Under the pieces are notes generated by a model. That model saw only the letters and a list, made by a program, of their open reading frames with translations, ran no database searches and was not told the DNA's origin. DNA of 8,877 nt from assembly GCA_002298155.1 (NCBI GenBank), contig DBME01000254.1, positions 1-8,877 of the forward strand, given 5' to 3'. The position numbers and the translations under genes are program-made. The DNA is from Holophagaceae bacterium UBA706. GTDB taxonomy: Bacteria; Acidobacteriota; Holophagae; Holophagales; Holophagaceae. This document shows positions 1 to 6,114 of the stretch, in pieces; position 1 is the first letter of the stretch; every line of letters starts with the position of its first letter.

Positions 1-1128
1 GGCGACTTTTTCCTGACCTGGGAGAAGTCTGACGATGAGATCGAGGCCGTCTTTACTGTGGCCGACGCTCTGCGCTATATGCGTGAGAACAATATCTCCA
101 CCAAGATTTTTGAGAGCGGCCTCGGCATCAGCCTCTTCCGCGACAACTCCACCCGTACCCGTTTCTCCTTCGCCTCCGCCTGCAACCTGCTGGGCCTTGA
201 GGTTCAGGATCTGGACGAGGGCAAGAGCCAGATCGCCCATGGTGAGACCGTTCGCGAAACTGCCAACATGGTCTCCTTCATGGCTGACGTCATCGGCATC
301 CGTGACGACATGTACATCGGCAAGGGCAACACCTATATGCACGAATTTATGGACGCCGTGACCGAGGGCAACAAGGACGGCGTTCTGGAGCAGAAGCCCA
401 CCCTGGTAAACCTCCAGTGCGACATCGACCACCCCACCCAGTCCCTGGCCGACCTGGCCTGGCTGCGCCAGCACTTCGGCAGCCTCGAGAACCTCAAGGG
501 CAAGAAGCTGGCCATGACCTGGGCCTACTCCCCCAGCTACGGCAAGCCCCTGTCCGTGCCCCAGGGCATCATCGGCCTCATGTCCCGCTTCGGCATGGAC
601 GTGCGCCTGGCCTATCCCGAGGGCTACGGCCTCATCGGCGACGTGGTCGACCTCGCCGGCAAGCAGGCCTCCAAGTCCGGCGGCAAGTTCACCGTCACCA
701 ACAGCATGGAAGAGGCCTTCGACGGCGCCGACATCGTCTACCCCAAGAGCTGGGCTCCCTACCACGTCATGGAGCGCCGCACCGAGATGCTCAAGAAGTC
801 CGACAAGGAAGGCCTGCGCGAGCTCGAGAAGGAGTGCCTGGCCAACAACGCCAAGTACACGAACTGGGAGTGCACCCGCTCCATGATGGACCGCACGGCC
901 GACAAGAAGGCCCTCTACATGCACTGCCTGCCCGCCGACATCACCGACGTGAGCTGCAAGGCCGGTGAAGTGTCCGCCGACGTCTTCGAGCAGTACCGCA
1001 TCCCCACCTACCACGAAGCCAGCTACAAGCCCTTCATCATCAGCGCCCTGATGTTCCTCACCCGCCTGAAGGACCCCGGCGCCAAGCTCGAGACGATCAT
1101 CCGTCGCGCGCAGAGCCTCAGCCTCTAG
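1..1128 (+). CDS. ygeW: Knotted carbamoyltransferase YgeW (5' truncated)
   Basis: The reading frame is open from base 1 to a TAG stop, giving 375 residues; the E. coli protein is about 396, so roughly 20 N-terminal residues lie outside the window. The sequence is recognisably close to E. coli YgeW, for example FRDNSTRTRFS, GKSQIAHGETVRETANM and LVNLQCDIDHPTQS. Family hallmarks are visible: the carbamoyl-phosphate loop STRTR (window codons 50-54), HPTQ (144-147), a proline-containing loop TWAYSPSYGKPLSVP (173-187) that in the knotted N-acetylornithine carbamoyltransferase branch lies near the trefoil knot, and HCLP (308-311). It is expected to be a cytoplasmic enzyme transferring or removing a carbamoyl group. 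As I recall, the E. coli protein does not act as a standard ornithine or aspartate carbamoyltransferase, so the substrate is open; a ureido intermediate of purine breakdown is the contextual guess. It is followed 16 bp later by the PLP enzyme, so the two are probably cotranscribed. The first 120 codons use clearly more A/T-ending codons than the rest. Family call is very sure, reaction is not. Confidence 0.96.
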   Translation, partial: GDFFLTWEKSDDEIEAVFTVADALRYMRENNISTKIFESGLGISLFRDNSTRTRFSFASACNLLGLEVQDLDEGKSQIAHGETVRETANMVSFMADVIGIRDDMYIGKGNTYMHEFMDAVTEGNKDGVLEQKPTLVNLQCDIDHPTQSLADLAWLRQHFGSLENLKGKKLAMTWAYSPSYGKPLSVPQGIIGLMSRFGMDVRLAYPEGYGLIGDVVDLAGKQASKSGGKFTVTNSMEEAFDGADIVYPKSWAPYHVMERRTEMLKKSDKEGLRELEKECLANNAKYTNWECTRSMMDRTADKKALYMHCLPADITDVSCKAGEVSADVFEQYRIPTYHEASYKPFIISALMFLTRLKDPGAKLETIIRRAQSLSL

Positions 1129-1144
1129 GCGGAAGGGAGAAACC

Positions 1145-2602
1145 ATGTCCAGAATCGTCAAGTCCTTCAACGAGGAAGTCGTCCTCCGCACCGCCAAACG
1201 CTGCAAGGAACGGGGCATCATCATCCCCACCTTCCACCAGATGCGCCATCCCGAGACCGCCCCTGACTCCGTCAAGGCCCGGCTCAAGAACGTCGGCCTG
1301 TGGGACGTGGATCCCGCGAACCTCTTCCGCATCACCTGGAAGAACGACCCCGAGACCGGCCTGTTCGGCGGCCCCAACCACTTGGAGATCCCCCGGGAGA
1401 TCACCGGCGTGAAGGCCCGCATCATCGGCCTGGTCGGCAAGTACTTCCCCACCGGCGCCCACAAGGTCGGCGCCGCCTTCGCGTGCCTCGTGCCCCGCCT
1501 CGTCAGCGGCGAGTTCGATCCCGACGTGCACAAGGCCGTGTGGCCCTCCACGGGCAACTACTGCCGCGGCGGCGCCTTCGACTCCGCCGTGCTGGGCTGC
1601 ACCGCCGTGGCCATCCTGCCCGAGAACATGAGCAAGGAGCGCTTCACCTGGCTGGCCGAGATCGGCTCCGAAGTGATCGCCACGCCCGGCTGCGAGAGCA
1701 ACGTCAAGGAGATCTACGACAAGTGCTGGGAGCTGAAGAACGATCCCAAGCACATGATCTTCAATCAGTTCGAGGAGTTCGGGAACCCCGTGTGGCACTA
1801 CAACGTCACGGGCCCGGCCATCGAAGAGGTCTTCAACAGCATCAAGACCCCCAGCACCCGTCTCGCCGCCTATGCCAGCGCCACCGGCAGCGCCGGCACC
1901 ATCGCCGCGGGCGACTACCTCAAGGCCCACCACCCCGGCGCCAAGGTCATCGCCACGGAAGCCTTGCAGTGCCCCACGCTGCTCATGAACGGCTTCGGCG
2001 ACCACCGCATCGAGGGCATCGGCGACAAGCACGTGCCCTGGGTCCACAATGTCCGCAACACGGACGCCGTGGCGGCCATCGACGACGAGGATTGCATGCG
2101 CATCCTCCGGCTCTTCAATGAGCCCGAGGGCAAGGCCTACCTGGCCGGCCTGGGCATCGCCCAGGACGTCATCGTCAAGCTCGGCCTGCTGGGCATCAGC
2201 GGCGTCTGCAACATGCTGGCCGCCATCAAGGCCGCCAAGTACTGGGAGCTGGACGAGAACGACGTGATCTTCACCATCTTCACGGACAGCGTGGAGATGT
2301 ACCGTTCCCGCCTGGAAGAGCAGACGGCTGAGCACGGCGCCTTCACGGCCGTCAACGCCGCCACCGCCCATGTGGGCAGCCTCGAGCGCCAGGCCGTGGA
2401 CAACTTCAAGGAGCTCACGTTCCCCGAGCGCAAGGCCATCCACAACCTGAAGTACTACACGTGGGTCGAACAGCAGGGCAAGACCTACGAGGAGATCTGC
2501 GCCCAGTGGGATCCCGAATACTGGCGCCAGCTCTTCACCGAGGAAGCGGGAGCCTTCGACAAGCTCATCGAGCAGTTCAACCAGGCCGTGGCCCGGGCCT
2601 GA
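1145..2602 (+). CDS. Fold-type II PLP-dependent enzyme, reaction unknown (ygeX position)
   Basis: A 485-residue protein with a clear start: purine-rich GGAAGGGAG at 1131-1139 sits 5 bp before the ATG. The tryptophan synthase beta / cysteine synthase fold is supported by TGAHKVGAA (residues 103-111, with Lys107 as the predicted Schiff-base lysine), STGNYCRGGAF (135-145, the Asn/substrate loop), a glycine-rich phosphate loop ATGSAGTIAAG (246-256), IEGIGDKHVP (289-298, resembling IQGIGAGFIP of cysteine synthases) and TDSVEMYRSRL (380-390, resembling the DSGERYLS segment). Enzymes of this fold carry out beta-elimination or beta-replacement on amino acids in the cytoplasm. It has an extra N-terminal segment of about 45 residues and a C-terminal extension of about 95 residues with several Trp/Tyr (KYYTW, WDPEYW). 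It sits directly after ygeW, where E. coli has ygeX (2,3-diaminopropionate ammonia-lyase), but its motifs do not match YgeX (about 400 residues, lysine motif NAFKMLGG). It may replace YgeX or do a different lyase step; the substrate cannot be told from sequence. Confidence 0.9.
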   Translation: MSRIVKSFNEEVVLRTAKRCKERGIIIPTFHQMRHPETAPDSVKARLKNVGLWDVDPANLFRITWKNDPETGLFGGPNHLEIPREITGVKARIIGLVGKYFPTGAHKVGAAFACLVPRLVSGEFDPDVHKAVWPSTGNYCRGGAFDSAVLGCTAVAILPENMSKERFTWLAEIGSEVIATPGCESNVKEIYDKCWELKNDPKHMIFNQFEEFGNPVWHYNVTGPAIEEVFNSIKTPSTRLAAYASATGSAGTIAAGDYLKAHHPGAKVIATEALQCPTLLMNGFGDHRIEGIGDKHVPWVHNVRNTDAVAAIDDEDCMRILRLFNEPEGKAYLAGLGIAQDVIVKLGLLGISGVCNMLAAIKAAKYWELDENDVIFTIFTDSVEMYRSRLEEQTAEHGAFTAVNAATAHVGSLERQAVDNFKELTFPERKAIHNLKYYTWVEQQGKTYEEICAQWDPEYWRQLFTEEAGAFDKLIEQFNQAVARA

Positions 2603-2619
2603 TCCCTGACCACGAATGA

Positions 2620-2667
2620 CCGGTGACGGCCGGTGATAGGTGATATCATCACCGCCCATCACCGGCC
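2620..2667. repeat. Nested palindrome of GGTGAT-type units before ssnA
   Basis: The 95-bp gap between the PLP gene and ssnA contains an exact 10-bp inverted repeat, GGCCGGTGAT (2628-2637) and ATCACCGGCC (2658-2667). A second inverted repeat, GGTGAT (2639-2644) and ATCACC (2648-2653), is nested inside with a 3-base loop. The left arm includes a perfect tandem heptamer GGTGATA (2632-2638, 2639-2645), and a further related unit, ACCGGTGA, begins at 2619-2620. The right arm contains ATCACCG twice (2648-2654, 2658-2664). In RNA it would form a long, imperfect hairpin followed by CTTTCTCC, which is too poor in T for a convincing intrinsic terminator. It may be a dispersed extragenic palindromic element, an mRNA-stabilising hairpin or a partial terminator separating ygeW/PLP from ssnA/xdhC. 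The remaining bases of the gap show only a weak Shine-Dalgarno-like GGA at 2688-2690. Confidence 0.75.
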
Positions 2668-2697
2668 CTTTCTCCAATCCAGTCCACGGAAACCCCC

Positions 2698-4029
2698 ATG
2701 TCCACCCGAATCCTCATCCACGGCGGGCCCATCATCACCTTCGGCGCCGACTGCCGGGTGCTCGAAGGCCAGGCCGTGCTCATCGAAGACGGCCGCATCG
2801 CCCGCATCGCCCCCCGGGAAGCCATCCCAGGCCCCTTCGACCACGTCCTGGACGCCGCCGGCAAGGTGGTGATGCCCGGGCTGGTGAACGCCCACATGCA
2901 CTTCTACTCGACCCTCGTGCGAGGCCTGGGCAAGGCCGCACCCAGCAAGGACTTCCAGGAGGTCCTGGACAACCTCTGGTGGCGCCTGGACCGCAAGCTC
3001 AGCCTGGACGACGTGGAGGTGAGCGCCGAGGTGGTCCTCGCCGACGCCGTGCGCAAGGGCACCACCACCCTGGTGGACCACCACGCCAGCCCCTTCGCGG
3101 CCCGGGGCTCCCTGGACCGCATCGCTTCCGCGGTCCACCGCAGCGGCGTGCGCGCCTGCCTCTGCTACGAAGTGTCGGACCGCGACGGCCAGGCCATCAC
3201 GGACGACGGCCTGGAGGAGAACGCCGCCTTCGCCCGGCGCTGCGCCGGCGGGCAGGATCCCTTCCTGCGCGCCCTCTTCGGCCTGCACGCGGCCTTCACC
3301 CTCACGGACGCCACCCTGGACCGCGCCGCGGCCATGGGCCGGGACCTGGGCGTGGGCTTCCACGTCCACGTCGCGGAAGCGGCTTCCGACGTGAAATTCA
3401 ACCTGGACCACCACGGGCTCACCTCCGTGGCGCGCCTCCAGGCCCACGGGATCCTGGGCCCCGGCTCCATCGCCGCCCATGCCGTGCACACCACGGCCGC
3501 CGACCAGGACATCCTTGCGGCCACCGGCACGTTCGTGGCCCACAATCCCCAGTCCAACCTCAACAACGCGGTGGGCATCGCCGACGTGCTCGGCCTGTGC
3601 GCCCGCGGCGTGAAGGTGGGCCTGGGCACGGACGCCATGACCGTCAACATGCTCGAGGAGGTGCGGGTGGCCATGTGGGCCCAGCACCTGCGCCAGGACA
3701 ACCCCACCTGCGGGTTCATGGAGATCGCGGGAGCCCTGGTGGCCCGCAACCCCGAGCTTGCCTCGGCGCTCTGGGGCTTCCCCCTGGGCACCCTGGAGGA
3801 AGGCGCGGCCGCGGACATCATCCTGGTGGACTACCACGCCCCCACCCCTCTGGATTCCACCACCGTCCTGGGCCATCTGGTCTTCGGCATCAGCCAGGCG
3901 ACCGTGGACACCACCATCTGCGCCGGCCGGATCCTCATGGAGGGCAAGGTGCTCCGCAACGGCCTCGACGAGGCGGCCCTGGCCGCCCGCAGCCGGGAGC
4001 TCGCCGTGCGCCTCTGGGACCGGTTCTGA
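2698..4029 (+). CDS. ssnA: Putative aminohydrolase SsnA (amidohydrolase superfamily)
   Basis: The 443-residue product matches the length of E. coli SsnA (about 442) and the ATZ/TRZ-type deaminase branch of the amidohydrolase superfamily. Predicted active-site residues by family pattern are His66 and His68 in NAHMHFYSTLVRGL, His224 in FHVHVAE with Glu227 as catalytic acid/base, His261 in AHAVHTT, and Asp312 in GLGTDAM; all are intact. An N-terminal beta-sandwich strand set (1-60) and a C-terminal return to it (about 365-420, GTLEEGAAADIILVD) flank the barrel, as usual. SsnA proteins travel with selenium-dependent molybdenum hydroxylases and YgeW; a cytoplasmic, metal-dependent hydrolytic deamination or ring opening of a purine-derived heterocycle is likely, but the substrate is unproven. 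The ATG start is preceded by only a weak GGA, and its neighbours are a palindromic spacer upstream and xdhC 8 bp downstream. No truncation or frameshift is seen. Confidence 0.93.
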   Translation: MSTRILIHGGPIITFGADCRVLEGQAVLIEDGRIARIAPREAIPGPFDHVLDAAGKVVMPGLVNAHMHFYSTLVRGLGKAAPSKDFQEVLDNLWWRLDRKLSLDDVEVSAEVVLADAVRKGTTTLVDHHASPFAARGSLDRIASAVHRSGVRACLCYEVSDRDGQAITDDGLEENAAFARRCAGGQDPFLRALFGLHAAFTLTDATLDRAAAMGRDLGVGFHVHVAEAASDVKFNLDHHGLTSVARLQAHGILGPGSIAAHAVHTTAADQDILAATGTFVAHNPQSNLNNAVGIADVLGLCARGVKVGLGTDAMTVNMLEEVRVAMWAQHLRQDNPTCGFMEIAGALVARNPELASALWGFPLGTLEEGAAADIILVDYHAPTPLDSTTVLGHLVFGISQATVDTTICAGRILMEGKVLRNGLDEAALAARSRELAVRLWDRF

Positions 4030-4031
4030 GG
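4028..4031 (+). promoter_or_regulatory. Ribosome binding site of xdhC overlapping the ssnA stop
   Basis: GAGG at 4028-4031 shares its first two bases with the TGA stop of ssnA (4027-4029) and lies 6 bp before a GTG at 4038. This is what fixes GTG 4038 as the xdhC start: the same frame is open far upstream, but only as a shadow of ssnA. The arrangement suggests translational coupling between ssnA and xdhC. Confidence 0.65.
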
Positions 4032-4037
4032 CCGGCC

Positions 4038-5141
4038 GTGCGGGGTTTCGCCGAGCTCGCCGCCGCCATCGGGTCCCAGGAGGGCCCGGCGGCGCTGGCG
4101 ACCCTGGTGCGGGCCCGGGGCAGCTCGTACCGCAGGCCCGGCGCGCGCATGGTCTTCCGCCCCGGAGGCGTCCAGACCGGCTCCATCAGTGCCGGGTGCA
4201 TGGAGACGGACGTCAAGGAGCGGGTGGCCGAGGTCCTGGCGGAGCGCCGGCCGGAAGTGGTGGCCTTCGAGATGGGCAGCGACCTAGACCTGGTCTGGGG
4301 CACCGGCATGGGTTGCCAGGGCCGGGCGGATGTCCTGCTGGAGGCCGTGGATCCCGGCGCCCTGCCCTCTTGGCTGGACGCCTGCGTCCGCCTGGAGGCG
4401 CAGCGTCGCACGGGTGTCCTGGCTACCGTCTTCGCCGTGCGGGGAGATTCGCGCGCCAAGCGGGGTGATCGCTTTCTACGCGCCGGGGGCAAGGATCTTC
4501 TGCCCATGCCCGACCACCTGGCCGGTCCCCTGGGCGACGTCATGGCCTCCACCCTGGCCGGCGGTGCCGCCGCCAACCTCACCTTGGCCGTGGAGGACTG
4601 GGAGTGCGACCTGCTGGTGGAACCCCTGGTGCCGCCCGTGGCCCTCTGGGTCTTCGGGGCCGGGGAGCATGCCCGGCCCATCTTCCGCATCGCCCGGGAG
4701 CTGGGCTGGTTCCTCGGCCTAGCCGACCACCGCCCCGCCCTGGCCACGGCGGAGCGGTTCCCCGAGGCGGACCGCATCGTCATCGGGCATCCGCCCGTCT
4801 CGCTGGAATCCATCCCCTTCGACGGACGCACGGCGGCCCTGGTGGTGAGCCATGTGTTCGAGGCGGACAAGGCCGCCATGACCGCTCTTCTGGCTGCTCC
4901 CCTGGGCTACCTGGGTCTGCAAGGCAACCGCAAGCGCAGCGAACGCATCCTCCGGGAGATCCAGGAGGAGAACGGCGCCCCCTCGGCCCGGGCGCTGGCG
5001 ACGCTCCACTACCCCGCCGGGCTCGACCTCGGCGCGGAAGCCCCCGAACTCATCGCCCTCTCCATGGTCGCCGAAATCCAGGCGGTCCTGGCAGGACGCC
5101 CAGGCACGCCCCTGAGGGACCGCAAGGGCTCGATCCACTGA
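4038..5141 (+). CDS. xdhC: XdhC/CoxI-family molybdenum hydroxylase maturation protein
   Basis: A 367-residue product beginning at GTG 4038. The N-terminal XdhC/CoxI domain is recognised by ATLVRARGSSYRRPGARMVF (21-40), GSISAGCMETDV (48-59, with Cys54) and WGTGMGCQGRADVLLE (87-102, with Cys93). The C-terminal Rossmann-like domain starts at VALWVFGAGEHARPI (201-215) and ends with the signature YLGLQGNRKRSERIL (291-305). Family members bind molybdenum cofactor, help its sulfuration and insert it into xanthine dehydrogenase-type enzymes in the cytoplasm; they are not themselves the dehydrogenase. The usual family motif is closer to SGGCxE, so Ala52 in SAGC is a mild variant. The gene follows ssnA with likely coupling and ends 6 bp from the stop of the convergent regulator, so it is the last gene of the operon. 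The hydroxylase it serves is not in the window and would have to lie upstream of ygeW or elsewhere. Confidence 0.9.
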   Translation: MRGFAELAAAIGSQEGPAALATLVRARGSSYRRPGARMVFRPGGVQTGSISAGCMETDVKERVAEVLAERRPEVVAFEMGSDLDLVWGTGMGCQGRADVLLEAVDPGALPSWLDACVRLEAQRRTGVLATVFAVRGDSRAKRGDRFLRAGGKDLLPMPDHLAGPLGDVMASTLAGGAAANLTLAVEDWECDLLVEPLVPPVALWVFGAGEHARPIFRIARELGWFLGLADHRPALATAERFPEADRIVIGHPPVSLESIPFDGRTAALVVSHVFEADKAAMTALLAAPLGYLGLQGNRKRSERILREIQEENGAPSARALATLHYPAGLDLGAEAPELIALSMVAEIQAVLAGRPGTPLRDRKGSIH

Positions 5142-5172
5142 ACCTATTCAGACCTTCCGGTGCGCCCGGAAG
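5138..5172. other. Two adjacent small inverted repeats at the convergent gene ends
   Basis: CTGAA (5138-5142) and TTCAG (5147-5151) form a perfect palindrome with a 4-base loop that includes both stop codons: TGA of xdhC (5139-5141) and, on the other strand, TGA of the regulator (5148-5150). Next to it, CTTCCGG (5154-5160) and CCGGAAG (5166-5172) form a 7-bp stem with a 5-base loop inside the last codons of the regulator. Neither is followed by a T-run on either strand, so a bidirectional transcription terminator is only a possibility. Confidence 0.4.
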
Positions 5173-6047
5173 CCGCCGGGCTTCATGGGAAGCCAGTGGT
5201 CCACGAACAGCGGCTGGGCCACCTTGTCGGCCGCCTTGAGGCGGTGCAGGGTCCCGGAGTGGTCCTTGCTGGCCGCCACGATGGCGAAGGCATGGGCCAA
5301 GGCCGCGAAGGTTGTGACGCTGCAGCTGAAGAGCAGGTCCTCGCTGGGCACGGGGATGAGGATGTCGGCATAGGGCGCCAGGGGCGAATCGGGGCGGTCG
5401 GAGAAGGCCAGCACGGGCACTCCCGACTCCTTGGCGAAGATGGCGCTGTCGATGGTCTCCCGGCTGTAGGGCGCGAAGCTCAGCACCAGCATGAGATCGT
5501 CTTCGCCGAGGTTGGCCACCTGGTTCGAGAAGTCCGAGGGGATGGCGGCGATGCAGGGCATGCCGGCCTGGGTCAGGTAGAACGCCAGGATCAGGCCCAT
5601 CACGTGGGAAACGCCCCGGCCCAGGATGACCCGGTGCCGCGCCTGGGTGATCAGCCCCACCGCGGCCTCGAGGGTCCCGTGGTCCACCATCTGGATCAGG
5701 CGGTTGAGGTTTTCACCATCCCGTTTGGCCACTTCGGCCAGCGTCCCGAAAATGTCCGAGGGGGCTTCCAGGAGCTCCAGGTCCGGATCGCCGGACCGGG
5801 CGTGGCAGGCCGCCCTCAGGGCGTCCCGGAATTCACTGAAACCCTTGTAGTCGAGGCGCTTGGCGAAGCGCACGACGGTGCCGACGCTGACGTTCGCCCT
5901 CTGGGCCATGGACTCGATGCCCCAGAGGGCTCCCAGCAGATGGTCCGACATGAGGACGTCGGCGATGCGCCGCATGGCCTCCGGCAGATCCCGGTAGGCC
6001 TCGGCCAGGCGTGATTGGATGGGGGGGTCCTGCGTGATGTCGTTCAT
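5148..6047 (-). CDS. MurR/RpiR-family transcriptional regulator (HTH + SIS domains)
   Basis: Read from ATG 6047 the product has 299 residues, normal for the family. The N-terminal HTH_6 domain (about 12-85) shows the typical pattern, with IESMAQRANVSVGTVVRFAKRLDYKGFSEF split around the recognition helix VSVGTVVRFAKRL (53-65). The SIS domain (about 125-260), which in relatives binds a phosphosugar or another small ligand, includes VILGRGVSHVMGLILA (140-155) and LVLSFAPYSRETIDSA (187-202). It is a cytoplasmic DNA-binding protein, repressor or activator. It converges on xdhC and diverges from the metallo-hydrolase gene; it could regulate the catabolic operon, itself, or the divergent gene. The start is uncertain: the frame stays open to ATG 6095 and GTG 6098, which have an AAGGA nearby, but starting there would leave only about 20 bp between the divergent genes and place the likely promoter inside the gene. 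ATG 6047 has no clear Shine-Dalgarno. Confidence 0.92.
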   Translation of the reverse strand: MNDITQDPPIQSRLAEAYRDLPEAMRRIADVLMSDHLLGALWGIESMAQRANVSVGTVVRFAKRLDYKGFSEFRDALRAACHARSGDPDLELLEAPSDIFGTLAEVAKRDGENLNRLIQMVDHGTLEAAVGLITQARHRVILGRGVSHVMGLILAFYLTQAGMPCIAAIPSDFSNQVANLGEDDLMLVLSFAPYSRETIDSAIFAKESGVPVLAFSDRPDSPLAPYADILIPVPSEDLLFSCSVTTFAALAHAFAIVAASKDHSGTLHRLKAADKVAQPLFVDHWLPMKPGGFRAHRKV

Positions 6048-6058
6048 TTCGATTGCCA

Positions 6059-6064
6059 AGTATA
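6059..6064 (-). promoter_or_regulatory. Candidate -10 box for the RpiR-type regulator
   Basis: On the minus strand these bases read TATACT, a five-of-six match to the sigma-70 -10 consensus in otherwise GC-rich DNA. Transcription would start near 6052-6054, only about 6 bases before ATG 6047, giving an almost leaderless message and fitting the lack of a ribosome binding site there. No good -35 box is seen at the normal distance, so an activator or a non-standard promoter is possible. Confidence 0.4.
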
Positions 6065-6069
6065 GCAGT

Positions 6070-6089
6070 ATGCGGTTCGAACATCGCAT
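6070..6089. promoter_or_regulatory. Candidate operator: GTTCGAAC-centred palindrome
   Basis: GTTCGAAC (6075-6082) is a perfect 8-bp palindrome. It is flanked by ATGCG (6070-6074) and CGCAT (6085-6089), which are also complementary, with two extra bases (AT, 6083-6084) on one side. It lies immediately upstream of the minus-strand -10 box and between two divergent genes, the usual place for an autoregulatory operator. That the RpiR-type protein binds it is inference. Confidence 0.45.
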
Positions 6090-6104
6090 CCCCATCACGA
6101 GTTA

Positions 6105-6109
6105 TCCTT
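6105..6109 (-). promoter_or_regulatory. Shine-Dalgarno-like AAGGA supporting an alternative regulator start
   Basis: On the minus strand these bases read AAGGA, 9 bases before ATG 6095 and 6 before GTG 6098 when measured from its AGGA core. If functional, the RpiR-type regulator would gain 16 or 17 N-terminal residues (MGMRCSNRILLYLAIE). The added segment does not look like part of the conserved HTH domain, so I favour ATG 6047, but not strongly. Confidence 0.3.
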
Positions 6110-6114
6110 GTCGA

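Noticed and set aside
1..1128. Ornithine, aspartate or N-acetylornithine carbamoyltransferase
   Set aside because: The STRTR, HPTQ and HCLP motifs are shared, but the overall sequence follows YgeW closely, including segments such as LVNLQCDIDHPTQS and FGSLENLKGKK.
1145..2602. YgeX (2,3-diaminopropionate ammonia-lyase) or TrpB identity for the PLP enzyme
   Set aside because: The PLP lysine and Asn-loop sequences and the length differ from YgeX. The TGAHK motif recalls TrpB, but the IEGIG and TDSVEMY segments point to the cysteine synthase side, and no trp genes are near.
1118..2677. 519-residue open frame on the minus strand opposite the PLP enzyme gene
   Set aside because: It is a low-complexity Gly/Ala/Val/Asp/His-rich translation, as produced by the antisense strand of GC-rich genes, and the plus-strand frame has full family motifs.
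2659..3876. 405-residue minus-strand open frame opposite ssnA
   Set aside because: Same antisense-shadow composition (Gly/Val/His/Ala repeats) and no recognisable domain.
2640..4037. Upstream part of the long open frame that continues into xdhC
   Set aside because: Its translation is Arg/Pro/Gly/His-rich and lies over ssnA, whose frame has all active-site motifs. Real coding begins at GTG 4038 with its own ribosome binding site.
6021..6027. G7 run early in the regulator as a phase-variation tract; similar runs at 6172-6178, 6648-6654 and 8863-8869
   Set aside because: Runs of this length recur at ordinary Pro and Gly codons throughout this GC-rich window, so one more is not notable without evidence of length variation.
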